Positions 13,402 to 27,017 are shown, numbered from the stretch's first letter. The stretch is DNA of 64,000 nt from Pyxicephalus adspersus (GCF_032062135.1 NC_092859.1:41864259-41928258), one strand, 5' to 3'. Program-made: numbers and translations. The notes: a model not told the origin generated them from the sequence alone.

Positions 13402-13823
13402 AGCTAGGTACACATATGCAATAATTATTGTTAGAAAACAAACGACTAATGATTATGCACGATTATTTTGAACGATCGTATTGTGCACAATTCTGTACAT
13501 GCTGTAACGATGCGATCGTTCAAATTTAATCCACCAATAGTGTACACACGCTAGATACAATCGTTTGATTGATGCGGGAAGTGACATGTAAAGGAGAAAG
13601 TGAACTGCAGAACCATCCGAGATCACTGAACGACTGTACACACAATAGATAGGGAACGATCACTCAATCAGATCCGCCGGGGCGGCTGATCATTTCCAGC
13701 CACAATCCTTGTTCGTCGGTGCCGTTGGTCAGTCGTCCTGCACTTTTTTTGTTAACGATCATCGGACGATCGGTCGTTAGCCGTTCATTTACAACGATAA
13801 TTTTTGCAAGTGTGTACACAGCT
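13402..13823. mobile_element. Harbinger-like MITE, long version
   Basis: 422 bp from agctaggtacacatatgcaa to gcaagtgtgtacacagct, imperfect terminal inverted repeats of about 30 bp. The left flank is TAA (13399-13401) and the right TTA (13824-13826), so one flank has mutated if the duplication was TTA. The body (acgatcgtattgtgcacaat, accatccgagatcactgaac) closely parallels the copy at 60709. No coding capacity. Confidence 0.75.
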
Positions 13824-13826
13824 TTA

Positions 13827-15850
13827 GTGACCTCTTTAGGAAGACCCATATCAGACCCATTCAATCCTGCCTGGTGCAGTGTGATGTTTAAAATGCACTT
13901 GCAATTACATGCATTGTATCGGGGCAGTATTTTAATGGGATGACAAATACACTAAAAGTCAGACCTGCTCTATTTTAGCAGCACATGTAAACCCTACTTG
14001 TGAACTTCTCCTGTTTGCGTCTTCTTAGGGTCTGTAAAATATATAAGTTAAATAATTCTGTTATCAAACACTGTGTTTGACTGTCAAAATGTAAAGCCAG
14101 GTACAGGTGTTATGAATTTTGTCCCTGGAGATGATCATTTAATATTATTGTGGGTGATACAGGGTTTTCCTACAATACAGGTTAGCAAACCGCTATGCCA
14201 GATCATTAAATTACAGCTCAACATCAGGGCTGCTCAAAATTAACCAACTTGGTGTCCATTTTCATTAATTGGATTCCATTTTTTTTCAAACATAAAAAGT
14301 CTGTATCACATGTGGGCAACGGGACTGCTTTCTGTTTTTATGAAGCTATGTGAAGCACCCTGCCAGCCCCCTCTGCCAGCAAAGGTAATAGTATGCTAGC
14401 AGATAAGGTATGCAATTAAAACAGGTTTTATGTATTATTTCATTAGAATATTAATGAGGGGGGGGGGGGCAGGGAAGACTAAATTGAATGAACTTTAGCT
14501 TTAAAAATACTTTTAAATAAAAATAGAAAAAGATGAAATACATACAACAAATTATAATTATTAGAAAATATAATATTTAATTAATTTATAATAGTGTCCC
14601 AAAAATAAATTACATATCACTTCATTATTATTATCAAAAGTACTCGGCTAATATCTGAATCATGAAAGGTACCCAGGCTGATAAAAGGCACAGAGATGAC
14701 TACACATACCCCAGTTCCGTCATTGCTTTATTGTCAATATGAATATTACAGGGACATTAAGGGAAAAGAGAACATTAACCAAGGGTTTAATCATTTGTCT
14801 TTAAATATTTCCATCAACCTAGTATGTCCAGCTTTATATAGAGCAATATGTGCCTTTAATTAACACGTGCAGGGGGTTTACTGACCATTTTTTTTGATTT
14901 TTGAGTTAATACCTAAAGTAGCTATTTAAGGGAATATATTGAAGTGCAGAATTTTCGCACCTCAGAATAGTAATTTTTTTATGTTATAGTATGCATTCAA
15001 AATACTAGTAATTACAGCAGTGTTTTTCTTTCCTCACAGTGCTGCCATTAGTTAAGTGTATTGATAACCTATGTTTAACACAGGCATTTTACATTCTTTA
15101 TCAGACTAGTCATTACTCTTAATGTAAAAATCTATTTGTAAGGTTAGAGGCTTCACTTTACCGGAATCCGAGGAAGGATATTAGAAGGTCATTATTTACC
15201 TTGCAAAATATGCAGCTTCTCGTCCTTAACAAAAATTTTTGCTTTACCTTTCCATAGCTTATGTATATCCCAAATTATCTGCTTGTTTTTCTTACACATG
15301 TATCCTCTAAAGGGGCTGTTTTTAAAATGCTTTTAGCTAAAAGGATCATGTGACTAAAATATTAATGGTTTAACCCTATGAAAGAGAGATACAGTAATGA
15401 GAAAAAAATACATCCCCCTTTTAAATTTAGGTTTTGCTTATCAAAACAAAAAAAATCATCTGATCCTTATTATGCTAAAAAATTTTTTAAATTGAACCTT
15501 AGGTGTTTGTGCTGATAAATTAATACGATAATATGGGGTAAGAGTGCTGCTTGTTGAAAAAATATTTTAATTTCATTTAATTTAGTAAATTGTTGTACTG
15601 GTTTGCTGTTTTTGCCGAACATGGAGCTGTATTCCAGAAGTTTTGGGTTTGTTCAGATGCAACTTTGCAAGTCTGTTCTTTTTTTTAGAGAGAAGAGGCT
15701 TTCCCCTGGCAACCCTTCCTGTTCAGCCTTTAACTAACTGTACTGTCGTGAACTTTAACGTTTAACACGCTTGGGCTTGTGAAGTCTGAGATGTAGTTCT
15801 TGGGTGTTTTGCAGTTTCTCAGCAATACACAGTCTGACCTTGAAGTGAGT
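13827..15850. other. Intronic sequence without recognised genes
   Basis: Contains a G-run (about 14458-14470) and AT-rich stretches (14510-14640). Nothing else identified. Confidence 0.45.
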
Positions 15851-16700
15851 TTGCTGTAATGTCCACTCCTGGCAACTGTCTTAAATGTTTTCACATTGTC
15901 AAAAATGTTTCACTCTGTAAAGAAATGCTCTCTAAAATGTTTAGAAATAGCCTTCCTCGATTCCCATTAAAAATAATCCTTCCCAGATTGATGGGCAGCT
16001 ACAGTTACTTCTCTAAGATTATCACTGATGTCTTTCTTCCTTGGCATTGTGTTAACACACACCTGAATGCTCCAGACCAGCAAATGGCTGAAACTTCTGC
16101 TATTATTGAGGTTATGTATCAAGTGCATTTTAATGTTAGTACCTGGCTGCTACTTATACGTGCAGTTTCTATGGAACCAAGTAAGGGTGTACTTAAAATT
16201 TCACACTTTTGCTTTTTGACTTAGGCTAGGTATGCGGGTCAGAGGATTCTTGTCCGATAAGCAACTCAGGGCTAGTATTGGACAAAAGTCTGGCGTGTAT
16301 ACAGGGCACATCGGACATCGTTCATGGATCTGTCCTGGTGCATCCACGAATAATCATAAAGATGGAGTGCAGCTCCATCTTCCCCCTTCCCTCTCCATAG
16401 AGCTCCATAGAGCACCTTTCAGTTTTTTGTCCTGGGAAAGGATCATGAAAAATCTTTTCAAACGACAATCATTAAACGTGTACATAGTCTTAAATAATGG
16501 CAATGTGTTTTTATATATGATTTATTGTTTATTACAATATGTTTAAAACTAGTAAATAGAAAAATATTTACATAGTGTAATATGCCATGTGTTGCTCTTC
16601 ATCCTTATTTACTGTATTTACATTAATACAGCTGTATTTACCTTTTAGGACCAGCTAATAACCAATTTTATATTATGTCCTGATGTGCAAAACCTTATAA
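15851..16700 (+). mobile_element. Unclassified interspersed repeat, interrupted by a MITE
   Basis: The segment 16040-16160 (cattgtgttaacacacacct, cagaccagcaaatggctgaa) is about 75% similar to the reverse complement of 51640-51830, so both are copies of one dispersed family. It resembles a family I recall from frog genomes, whose later part (aggaccagctaa, cctgatgtgcaaaacc near 16650-16690) appears after the inserted MITE at 16224-16489. The reading frame through its start has no recognisable domain. Class unknown; right edge approximate. Confidence 0.5.
16224..16489. mobile_element. Harbinger-like MITE, short version, inside another repeat
   Basis: 266 bp, starting ggctaggtatgcgggtcaga and ending aacgtgtacatagtc, with TTA on both sides (16221-16223 and 16490-16492), a good 3-bp target duplication. 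It interrupts the unclassified repeat that begins at about 15851. Confidence 0.7.
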
Positions 16701-17289
16701 TTAAATATCCGGTTCATTCTTTTCTCATGCCTATATATGGTTCAGTCATTAGTTTTTGCACATTCTTGTTTGCAAAGTCTTTAATTTATCAATCCTTAGG
16801 GCTTGTTTCTTGATAGTCTTTACATTATCACACAAGGAAGAGAAAATGCAGAAGGATGTCGAGATCTATGGAGAGACGTTAGGCATTTCATCAGAAGGTA
16901 GCATGATCCTTAAAAAACTGTCTCTTTCTGGCAGGGTTCCTATATATGGTCTTTTCACTCAGTATAAAATTATACCGAAAGTGGTTAAAGTTTCAAGCTG
17001 GAGTTCATGTATTTGGCTCTTCACAACCAGTTTAAAGAAACATTTCAGAGAACAGGGTTTTACTGATGTGATAAGAGGAGTGAAGGCAAGTAAAATGTTT
17101 ACTTACTGCTCAGCAAAGCGCACAACCTAAAGGTAAAGGACAGTTGTGATCATCCCGATTTTATTTTGTTTTGTTTTCTTGTTTTTCTATTTGTTTTTTT
17201 AATGAACTTGTACCTGGACTAATAAGTGGATTTTTTTTTGTGTTAACACAAGTCCAGCTTTTACTTTTTATGCAGTCTTGATTCCTGTT

Positions 17290-18303
17290 GATTATTATTA
17301 TTTTTATTAATAATAAACAGGATTTATATCGGGCCAACATATTATGCAGTGCTGTACATTAAATAGAGGTTGCAAATGACAGACGAATACAGACAGTGAC
17401 ACAGGAGGAGAGGACCCTGCCCCGAGGAGCTTACAATCTAGGAGGTGGGGAATTAACACACAATAGGAAGGGAGATATGAAGTGGTGGGAAGTAGTGACT
17501 GTTTCAAAAGACAGAAGAGGATGGGCAAGTTTGGAAAAATGGGTTTTGAGTGCTCTTTTAATTGAGCAGAAGCCGAAAAAGGATGAGGAAGACCATTCCA
17601 GAGAGTTGTGGCAGCTCTAGAAAAGTCTTTGAGCCATGCGTGTGAGGAGGTTATGGCCTTGATTTAATAAAGCTCTCCAAGTCTGAAGAGGATACTCTTT
17701 TATCAGTGAAGCTGGGTGATCAGTGAAGCTGGGTGGAATAGATCTGGTCCAGGATTCAAAACATTTGCTGGCAAATAACAAATGACTTTGAGGAAATCCA
17801 TTCCAGGTTTGTTGGATCACCCAGCTTCACTGATTAAAGTGTATCTTCTCCAGCCTTAGAGAGCTTTAGACCCTCTGAGTGAGGAAGTCTTTAGTAGGTC
17901 ATTGGAGGAGTAAAGAGAGCGGCTAAGGGAGTATTTTTTTTTCCAGGTCAGAAAGGTGCAACAAGACTTGTGGAGGGATTTGAAGGCAAAGCTCAGGAGC
18001 TTGAAGAGAACTACAAAGAGATGCAGCAGAAAAAGAGCGCTGGGAAGGATGGATGAGTCTGGCTGCAGCATTCATAATAGATTTGTAGAGGAGAGAGTCG
18101 GATTAGTGGAATATCAGAAAGGAGGAGGTTACAGTAGTCCAGACGAGAGATAAGAGCATGTACAAGGAGTTTGGTGGTCTCAGGGGGCAGATAGTGCGGA
18201 TTTTGGAGATGTTGCATAGGTGAAAGTGATAGGACCTGGAAATGTTCTGAATTTAAGGGGTAAATGAGAGGGCAGAATTAAAAGTGACGCCAAGACAACG
18301 CGT
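17290..18303 (-). mobile_element. 5'-truncated L2/CR1-like LINE, 3' end, interrupted by a MITE
   Basis: On the minus strand, 18215-17873 encodes fragments of the C-terminal part of a non-LTR reverse transcriptase, recognisable from LVHALISRLDYCNLLLSDIP, a motif typical of the L2/CR1 group. The frame is broken: the continuing similarity (LQAPELCLQ-like, then FKSLHKSC) lies in another frame. Beyond the coding part, 17650-17290 gives the 3' tail, ending in an ATAATAATAAT-like simple repeat next to atataaatcctgtttatt. That tail matches the SINE tails at 12.8 and 21.8 kb. A hairpin MITE occupies 17655-17873. The copy is a dead, 5'-truncated insertion. Clade assignment is from motif recall. Confidence 0.7.
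17655..17873. mobile_element. Hairpin MITE nested in the LINE (copy 1)
   Basis: Starts ggccttgatttaataaagct and ends gagctttaga; the two halves are long inverted repeats, with gctgggtgatc on the left and its partner gatcacccagcttcactg on the right. The flanking LINE sequence (ggaggttatg before, agtgaggaagtc after) reads as one unit once this segment is removed, so the MITE jumped in after the LINE. A short direct duplication (gatcagtgaagctgggtg) lies in the left arm. Confidence 0.75.
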
Positions 18304-18741
18304 TTATAAAATGAAAGCTCCATTTTCTGAAGCTTTCACATAGACATTTTCTCTAAAGTAGAAAATGTTCTCCTGTTTTATTTCTAAATGGCCTACAAGG
18401 CCAGAGTTTAATGGATGTGTGTGTTGTACTAATAGTTTTTTTCCTCTCACTTGGCTGTTTTTAGCCAGATGAAGTAGAGTTTTTCGAACAAGCTTTGACC
18501 TCCATTTGCACTTATGCACTCAAGCTTACTTTTCAGTTCAGCTGCATGTAACAAAGCTTAACTCCAGGCTGACAGCAAATATGCATGTGTATAAACGTCC
18601 CCACCTACCAAAAGGTATCAGTTCAGATAATAAACCAGATATTTGATCCAGTCAGGCCTACAAGACAGGATAGCCTGGTCCATGACCTTACTTTTCTTCA
18701 GTTCAATGGCACAAACTGGTTTCCTTCCTGCTCTCAACCCA

Positions 18742-18901
18742 CTAGATGGATAATTCGAATGGATTTATTCAAAGTCATATGTTATTTGCTAGCAAATGTT
18801 TTGAAAAGTGGACCAGATCCAGTCTAGGTTTGCTGGATCTCCCAGCTTCACTGTTAAAAGTTTATGCTCTCCAGCCTTGGGGAGCTTTAATAAATCAGGC
18901 C
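18742..18901. mobile_element. Hairpin MITE, partial (copy 2)
   Basis: Carries the centre (ttatttgctagcaaatgttt) and the whole right arm (cccagcttcactg to taaatcaggc) of the family seen at 17655, 40684, 41901 and 52331. The left arm is missing, so it is a truncated copy. Confidence 0.7.
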
Positions 18902-21550
18902 CAGAGTTGGAAGCACTTCTTGGGTACCTGGAGTCAGAAAAGTGCCAACTCCCAATTTTAATTTAAAAAGTTACATGTTGTATTATTTTATTACAGTGTA
19001 AATGTTAAATGTCAATGTTAAAATGTTCTGTTTCACAAATGATAGTATAAACATTCTGCTGTAAAAGCCCAGGCAGTGGTTGTTTCACTTGTGTAAAGTC
19101 CATTTAAGCTATTATGCCATCGGACTTTCATACATAATTTCAATTTTTTATTATACATTCCAAAAAGTGTTTTTCTTTAGTTTTTTTTTGGTTTCTGTAG
19201 TTTTAACTTTGATTTCCATTTTATAAGATATCAAAAGATGTTCTTTGGTTTTTTAAACTGGTATAGATGTTTCAGATTTTTTTTTATAGTTTCTTTCTTT
19301 CATACATTATTACTTTATACGTTATAGCACAGGTCAGCAACCTTTTCCACAGTAAGTGCCATTTTAACAAGCATTAGATAACAATTTAAAAAGTGCAAAA
19401 AGGGCATGGTCTGAGCTAGTTTTCAGTTTTTGCACTCCTTGTTGTACAGCTAATGGCAAGTTAACCTCAATAAATAATATTCAATAAATTAGTTTACCTT
19501 ACAGGTGGCAGTCCTTACATGTGATCCTTGGATAGGATTCAATACATATGTACGCTTTACATCAGACATCGGATCCTTCCCATACCTTGCCTACACCTTC
19601 AGCAATGCGGGGCATCGCTGAAGAATGCAGCTGGACAGGCTCCCTCAGCACAGCACCCAGGGTGTCCTCAGATGCCTTTTGTTGAAGTTATGAAGCTGTT
19701 CCTAGCTTTGTAAATGTAAATGGCTTCAGTAGTTGTCAGTTACCTCCAATGTTCCAAAGGCATTGGATTGCATTGCAGTGTACAATACTAATTGTTGACT
19801 GTGACTGGTTTGGATGGCCCATTGGGTACATTATCTGTTTCCTTGCCAGCTGAGCTTTGGTTTTGTTCCCATACTATACCCAAAATAGAACAAATGGTAC
19901 ATCTCCCTTCCTTTCTTGATGTGCAGATTGTAGAAAGGGAACAAGTTAGCCCAGTGTAAGAAAATGTGACTGGGTGGGGTGGGGGGGTTGCATAGTGTTT
20001 TTGGCAAGTTGTCTTGGTAAATAGCAGATAAACCCACAGTAAAAATTTGCAGACATAGACACTTAGTATATTAAAAAGTTAGGAGTCAGAGGTACCATAA
20101 ACTGACAGTTGAAAGCATTTTATACTGATTCCACCCATTAGGCGTCACATCAATATAGGCCATCCAACGGCTGAGGAAGATTTCTTTATTTGGTAGCCTG
20201 CCATGGAGTTGGTGACAAAGATCAGCTCTGATGCAGCGATACCAGATCCTGAGCCTATCATTGCTACAGGACGGCTGCTTTTACTGCACACACTTGCAAG
20301 ACTGCATGGAGGCTGTGATTATGGCAGAAGCATACCAGCCATCAATGAGTATAGTTCCTCTTTAATATTTTAGGAATCCAGAGGTAGGAGACGACACACT
20401 GTCATAGTTTGATTTTTGCAGCTAATGGATACAGTGGTAACAAGAACAGTAAATATTATTACAACGGGACATGGCATCTTTTCTCCCCATATCTGAATAT
20501 TCTACTTTATTTTTTTGTTAACTTTATATTAAATGAATTAGGCATGTAAAAACATTTTTGTTTCTCTGAAGCCAAGTGTTTGGCTCTGTAGCATTGCATT
20601 AGCACTGCTGGACCTGAGTGATATTTTAACATTTCCCCAGGTTGTTCTTGGTGAAACGCTTACGTGATGTTAACACGTAGGTTCTGTTTTTTACACCCTA
20701 AAAAAAACTTTAACAAATAAGGTGTCAAGATTGCAAGAAAAAATATCTTAAGATGACTCATGTACTTAATTTAAGCCCAAATGAAAGGATGCAGCCAGTC
20801 TGCATTTAAATGATAAGTGCTGCAGCCAAGCCTAAAATACCCAGTGCTGCAAACACATAGACAAATCATGAACAAATCGCTGGTCCAACACACCCAATGA
20901 ACACTGTGAAAAAACTGTTTATTAAAGCAGTGTCAGGAAGTGGGTGGATCATGTTGGACCCCTGGAGAATTTGGTCACTGATTTTCATGAGAAAGCCGTG
21001 GTATGACTTATCTATGTGTTTTGAGCACAGTGTATTTTAACTCTTTCTGCATTATGTATCAGTATAAACATAAATGAATAAAATAGCAACATATATATTT
21101 ACTCTAATTGGAGCCTGTCAACATTGCAGTTATTACAAGTGTTCAGCTGCACTTTGAAGAAGTTAATGTTCTAAATATTACTGGAACCAAGACATCTTCT
21201 AGCGTAATGACAAATATATGTCATGTTTTGATCTGTGTTAGTTTCCTGTCAAGGTCAGTGTTTTGCATGCCACAAATCTGTTTGCTGAAATTCTTACATA
21301 TCTTGTAACCAACTTCATATGAACTCTTTAGAAAAAAAAAAGTGAGATGTTTTATTTTTATAAAACCATACAAATGCCAAATAATTGCACATACTATATG
21401 AATGTCTTAACATGTATGTCAAGGTAAAAAACTTTGAATAAAGAGGGAAAGAATAAAAACTTCTATTGGGTTTATGCTGTAATCTGGAGCTCACTTAGAG
21501 AGATGTACTCTTACTTACTGTCTGGCTGACAATGGTTTTACCACCATTGG
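18902..21550. other. Intronic sequence with one hAT fragment
   Basis: Besides the hAT end at 19329, no bounded repeat or gene recognised. Confidence 0.4.
19329..19455. mobile_element. hAT terminal fragment
   Basis: cacaggtcagcaaccttttc is a standard hAT-type terminus followed by gtgcaaaaagggcatggtct. No opposite terminus was found nearby, so only an end is left. Confidence 0.4.
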
Positions 21551-21863
21551 CAGCATGGTGGCTCCGAGGTTAGCACTCTGGCCTTTGCAGCGCTGGGACC
21601 AAGATCGTATCTCAGCTAGTACTATCTGCATGTAGTTAGCAGGTTCTCCCCGTGTTTGCGTGGATTTCCTCTGGGTATTTCCTGCCACGTTTCAAAAACA
21701 AGCAGTTGGCTTCCCCCTAAAATTGGCCTTACACTGTAAAAAGGACATATGACTGAAGTAGGGTTGTGAGCTCCTTTGAGGGACAGCTAGTGACATGATT
21801 ATGGACTTTGCACAGCTCTGCGTAATATGTCGGCGCTATATAAATACTGTGTAATAATAATAA
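21551..21863 (+). mobile_element. tRNA-derived SINE with L2-like tail (copy 2)
   Basis: Starts cagcatggtggctccgaggt, a fuller head than copy 1, but the B box is mutated (agatcgtatctc). Body and tail (gcacagctctgcgtaatatg, gcgctatataaatactgtg, TAA repeats) match copy 1 with small deletions, so the two copies are independent old insertions of one family. Confidence 0.8.
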
Positions 21864-24800
21864 AATGGAACTGAGGGAAAATCTATAACAGTAACATAGA
21901 GAGTAATATAAATGTGATAGGGGCTCTAGCTTTCCTCTGCTCTACTGAAGAAAAATCTACGTATAAACTTCTCCTGAGTAAAACACATTAAAAGAGAAAA
22001 ACCAAGTCCTTACTGATGGTTTTACATGTAATGCATTGTTAACTGAAAAAAAAATGGTGTTGGTATAGCTTTATCTACTGAAAGAATATGGTGGAAGGTG
22101 GAAGATTCTCCTGCTGCCCAGTCAACTAAATACTGTTGTACTATATACTAAAAATCTTTTCCCTGAAGTCTCTTCAGCAACTGGCATTTTCAGGTGTGTC
22201 AATCTTCAGGTCCCTACTGCTTTTTATTTCACAAACTGGCTTCAATTGCTGGATTGTGGAGTAAATAAATGTTACATTTTAAGCATATTTATTACTGTAA
22301 GTTTAGCATAACTATGGACTCTTTATTTTTTATTTCAAGAAATCATTTTTTACTTATGGGGGCAGCTCAGTGCTTTTCTAAATGTAAGTACTCTAAAATC
22401 AACAGGTAACCCAAATATCAAACATTAATAGAACTGCCAGGTCGTGGAACATAAACATTTTGCTTGCTTCATGCTCACTGTGGGCTCAGAAAAGACACTC
22501 ACTACATAAATCGGCATTTTAGTAAGCTGTTACTTTGCCCTTTTAATGCTGTTGTTCATGTAATAGAAGCCTTCTTACAAAAGTAAAAAAAGATTTATAC
22601 TGCTATATGTGTCAACAAGTGATAAGCTTCAACTAAATACAAGAATGTTTTGTGTGAAACTCATAACTTTTTTATATTTTTTAAGCTTTTATCTTTAAAA
22701 GGTTTTTTTGTAGCAGCTTATAATTAACTGGTATAGAGACAACAAAGTGTTGATGGAACTGAAGAAGCAAAACATTTTCAGACATATGTAAACTTTTCAA
22801 CTTGTTTATGCATGTGTTTACATGCACATTCACATATAATGGTTTACGTATGTATTCACCCTTGCTCTTCTTGGAAAGAAGAATCTTGATTGCTTAAAGA
22901 CCAACCTCAAGTTCAGCCCCTCTTTGTCCTAGTCATCCCTCCGGACTGGGTCTTCTACTTCACTTTTTTCTGTGGCCAAGGGCACCATAGTAATGCTCCC
23001 ATACAGTCTGAGCTATTTTTATTTTGATCCCTTTTTTAGACCTTGTTTATAATAATAATACATTTGAGCCCTTCAAATTGTCCAAATAATGTCCAACCGG
23101 GATGAATACATATACAGACTTTGTATATTTGTATAGTTGGAGATAAGGGTTAGACTACTCATTCACTATTAATAGCAGTATGCACAAACAAACATGTTTA
23201 TTCTTCCAGACAATAATGCAGGAACAGCATTAGTAAAGTGATATTGTGTTGCAATATGCTAAGGGCTTCCTCTTTGGTTCTCTGTAAAATGAATGATAAA
23301 GCACTTCCTATTTTCCCAGTACATAGAGGAAAGCCAGTGTTTGATATCAGAATGCAAAGCTATTAAACTGTGTCTAAATCGTATATTGTAATTCTAATAG
23401 GTGGTAAATATTTTCCTTAAAATTCAAGTGCGTTATTGCCACCTGGTATCTAGTATATACCGAACAGTTAATTTACTTGTGAACAAACCGTTGCTTGGTT
23501 TTGAATGACTAAATGTACTTGTTTACTAGTCTTGAGGCCAAGTCAACTTTCCCTCAACCTTCCTCCCAAACTCCTACTATTTCTCCTTTTTACAAAAGTT
23601 TCCCTGCACTCGATTCAGACCGCCAACACAAAAAAAAACTTTTATCTCTTGGTGCACTCATAAAACTCATTTGAATATACATCAAATGATGTAGGTATCA
23701 AATTTCAATATACATGGCTGTTTATACATACAACTACTGTTTACCTGAACACCTAAAGTGGGACATATTGCAATAAAGATAATGATCACCTTCGAGCTAC
23801 CCCTGTCTTTTATTTTCCAGGTAAGTTGGGGGGAATGTTGTGTCGTCGTTGCACCAGGGATGTGATAGCAGTTGGGCAAGGGTCTCACTGTCTTTGCGAT
23901 TGGTAAAACATCTGTCAATGGATAGGCTAAACCATTATACAATAGGAATGTATGATGTTCTTTAAAATGATGGGGATGTTGCAGCTATAGTTTTGTCCTG
24001 GGCTCTTGCTTTGGGTCATATGGGACACTATAAACATGTCAGGGTTTACTAGCATTAAATAAACATGTCAGGGTTTACTAGCATTAAATAAACATGTCAG
24101 GGTTTCCTAGCATTATAGCATATTGGGCCACATTCACAATGAAGGGTTGTATGACACTACAAAGATATCAGTCACCTGTACACTTCTATTGTCACATCCC
24201 CTGCTTATCATAGTGAAAATAACCTCCTCAGTACTTCTGAAATATAGACAGACATTTTAAATGTTCACTATGGCTGGATAATGCTGTACATAAAGAATCT
24301 GTGAGGACCTGGGAGTCCCAAGTTAGTAATGTTGTTTAATTAAGAAAAATAAAACCAAACAATAAGCTGTTTAAAAATGCAGTAGAAGTTTTTGGTAAAT
24401 TATATTTTGATATACAGACCCTCTTATCTAAACAGCATGAATCATGGCGACTTTTCTCAATAGTATAAGTCAGCCAGGACACCGTTGCTCTAAATTCTAA
24501 ATAAATTTAAAACCGAAAAGGGCCAATTATCCCTACAGTAAAATGAGCTTTTGTACATTTCATGTTACATTAATAATTTCCTGTGGGGATGCAAGATAAA
24601 TTATTCTCTTCATTGTGCTGTGTGTGCAAAGGATTGTAGGGAACTGCTCAGTAGTATGCAAAATATATAAAAAAAAAACAATAATATATAAAAAAAACAA
24701 TAGAGATGAAATAACAGAAAAAGTTGCATTTTAGGCCTACAAGAATGTAATTTTTCAGCTGTAACAGGTTTTGTATGTTTGTTTAATTCAATTGTGTGAT

Positions 24801-27017
24801 TTCACCCATTTTATTCTGACTCAGCTTGGCAAAATGTTTCTATTTGTATCTACTTTTTCCTTTTAAAATGTATTACAAACTCAAAAAAAGAACTAACTTG
24901 TGAACTGAAAAAAGGGAAGGTGTGGCCACATCTTAATATTTTTAATTAACGCTGGCTAGTCACCCTTCTACACTTCTAGAAAACTTTGCATTCTTGGATT
25001 GCCCCTGGAATATGTTGTTCAGGTTGGCCACTTTGTAGGCATCTCCTATCCCATTTTGCTCTATCTCTGTGCTTTATCCAACTCTCTTTTACCTTCTGTT
25101 CTTTGCTATTTTACATTGAGGTCACGTATTACCATGACAAATCAATAATATTATATAGACAGTATGTAAGAATATACGTATACGGTATGAAAAAGCACTT
25201 TCAGGAATCCCTAGGTGTCTACCAGTTGTTTCTGTGGATACTTTAGTGAATCAAAAGTGAACAAAATGTTTGTGTTCAGTAGTGGACCTTTTAACCAAGG
25301 CAAGGATTTGCTACTACTGTAACTACAGTTTTGCTAATAGTTGAAAAAGAAGATTCTAGCTACAATAGTTGATAAAGTTATTTTAAACTAAATAGTTTTA
25401 CCTTTAATTGCTACTATCCCCAGTCCATTTTAATGGCCAAAAATAGAAAAATGTTAGTTTAATAATGAGCTATGTTCCCACTACTAGGTGTAAATTATGT
25501 TATTAGGTAATCTAATATAAAGAACTCACACTCCGATATGTGTTAATTGATATATCCATCAGCCATATCATTGCGTTCTGCATTTACATACATATACGTA
25601 ATTTACATACATATCAATAGATCAGTATAATTATTTGCCATTTTAGACCTACACCATGACAATACATGGAGTATGCTTGGGACTGCAGTTTACTGTTCCT
25701 TGTGTCATAACAATGAAATTTTAAAGCCTGTATTGTGGAAGTTATGAATAGGTTACAGTACAAGTTTTAGTCTTTTTTCCTTTGCAGATGGTTTCTCTGA
25801 CTTATTAAATCTGACTGCAGATGAATAGGTATGGTGCAAGTAATCTGCTTACATATGACGTTTCATGACAAGGCAATCTATTTACATGCTGATGCTCTTA
25901 AAATTCTCACATAATGAAAAGTGCTGTTAGGACAGGATGAAAAGTCCTTTAAACAGATCGTTGGCCTGTAGAACAAGCACAGAATGTCTTTTTTGTGTTT
26001 TATGGTAAACAAAAGCTAGACTGCTGTTTGATATTTCCACATGGGAACATGGAGTCAGAACTAGAGGCTAGAGTCGGATTCTGTTCCTGCAATTGATTAG
26101 ATCTTCATAGTTAGCTTAACCTAAGTATATCAGAATGGCCAATCAACATTGCCAGGTTAACCACCCAGGGGAACTGTAGGCAAAGTCTAAAAAAACACAG
26201 GAGTGCAAGACACTCATAATACTTGTCAGTACCGACTTATTTCTTCACTGTTGTGCAGATCTAGAACAACTTGTAGAAATGTCCAGGCGTGCCTGATATC
26301 TGCGGTTCCAGCTCTGCAATGTACTGTGTGTGTACTGGGGTGTCACTTTAGATCTGTAAAAAAACATTAGTGATGTATTCAGATGTTGAAGTTTTACCAG
26401 AGGCAGTACTGGTAAGTATTTTTGATGTTTTGTACATTGCTGATTTTATTTATTATTTTGTAACCAACAAACTTTCTTACAGTATACAACAACAAATTAA
26501 AAAGAGAGTCACATATGAATTAATGCAGGAATTGCATTATTTATTTGTAACAAAATAAGCCAATGAAAACCTACCAAGCAAAGTGCATGTGTTAAGGAGT
26601 AATAAAGGATAAACTAATGTATTTTTCTTTATAATAGCCAAAAATAGAAATGAAACTACTGCAATAGTTTGCATAAAAGACAATGCTCAAGATTATTACA
26701 TTGTGCCAGGATCGTTTGAAAATGAAACTCCAGCCACATTTTATAGAATGCACAGCAAGACAGGTGACGCATGTAGTGCCTGATTAAGACAAGAATCTTT
26801 CTATTTTAGTGTTCTCGGCTTCCCATGTCATCTCCTTACTTTCTGCCTCCCCAGTGGACAATGCAGAATCATTACTTTGGTGCGGTGAGTGGACACTGAG
26901 CCAGGCAGTATCAGAACATTCTTACTGACCAGAAGGGATGTCTGTGCAAACAGTATTCATTTTTCTGTTTGCCTGGTGTTCTACATAGGGAAATAAAAGG
27001 ATAAATGCCTGTGGTAG
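21864..27017. other. Intronic sequence between the second SINE and the piggyBac-like element
   Basis: Holds the 29-bp tandem repeat at 24032-24115 and an A-rich duplicated patch near 24668-24705. No gene or bounded transposon recognised in the rest. Confidence 0.45.
24032..24115. repeat. 29-bp tandem repeat, three copies
   Basis: Units at 24032-24060, 24061-24089 and 24090-24115, based on aaacatgtcagggtttacta plus gcattaaat. The first two are identical; the third has one substitution and is cut short. Recent local duplication. Confidence 0.9.
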
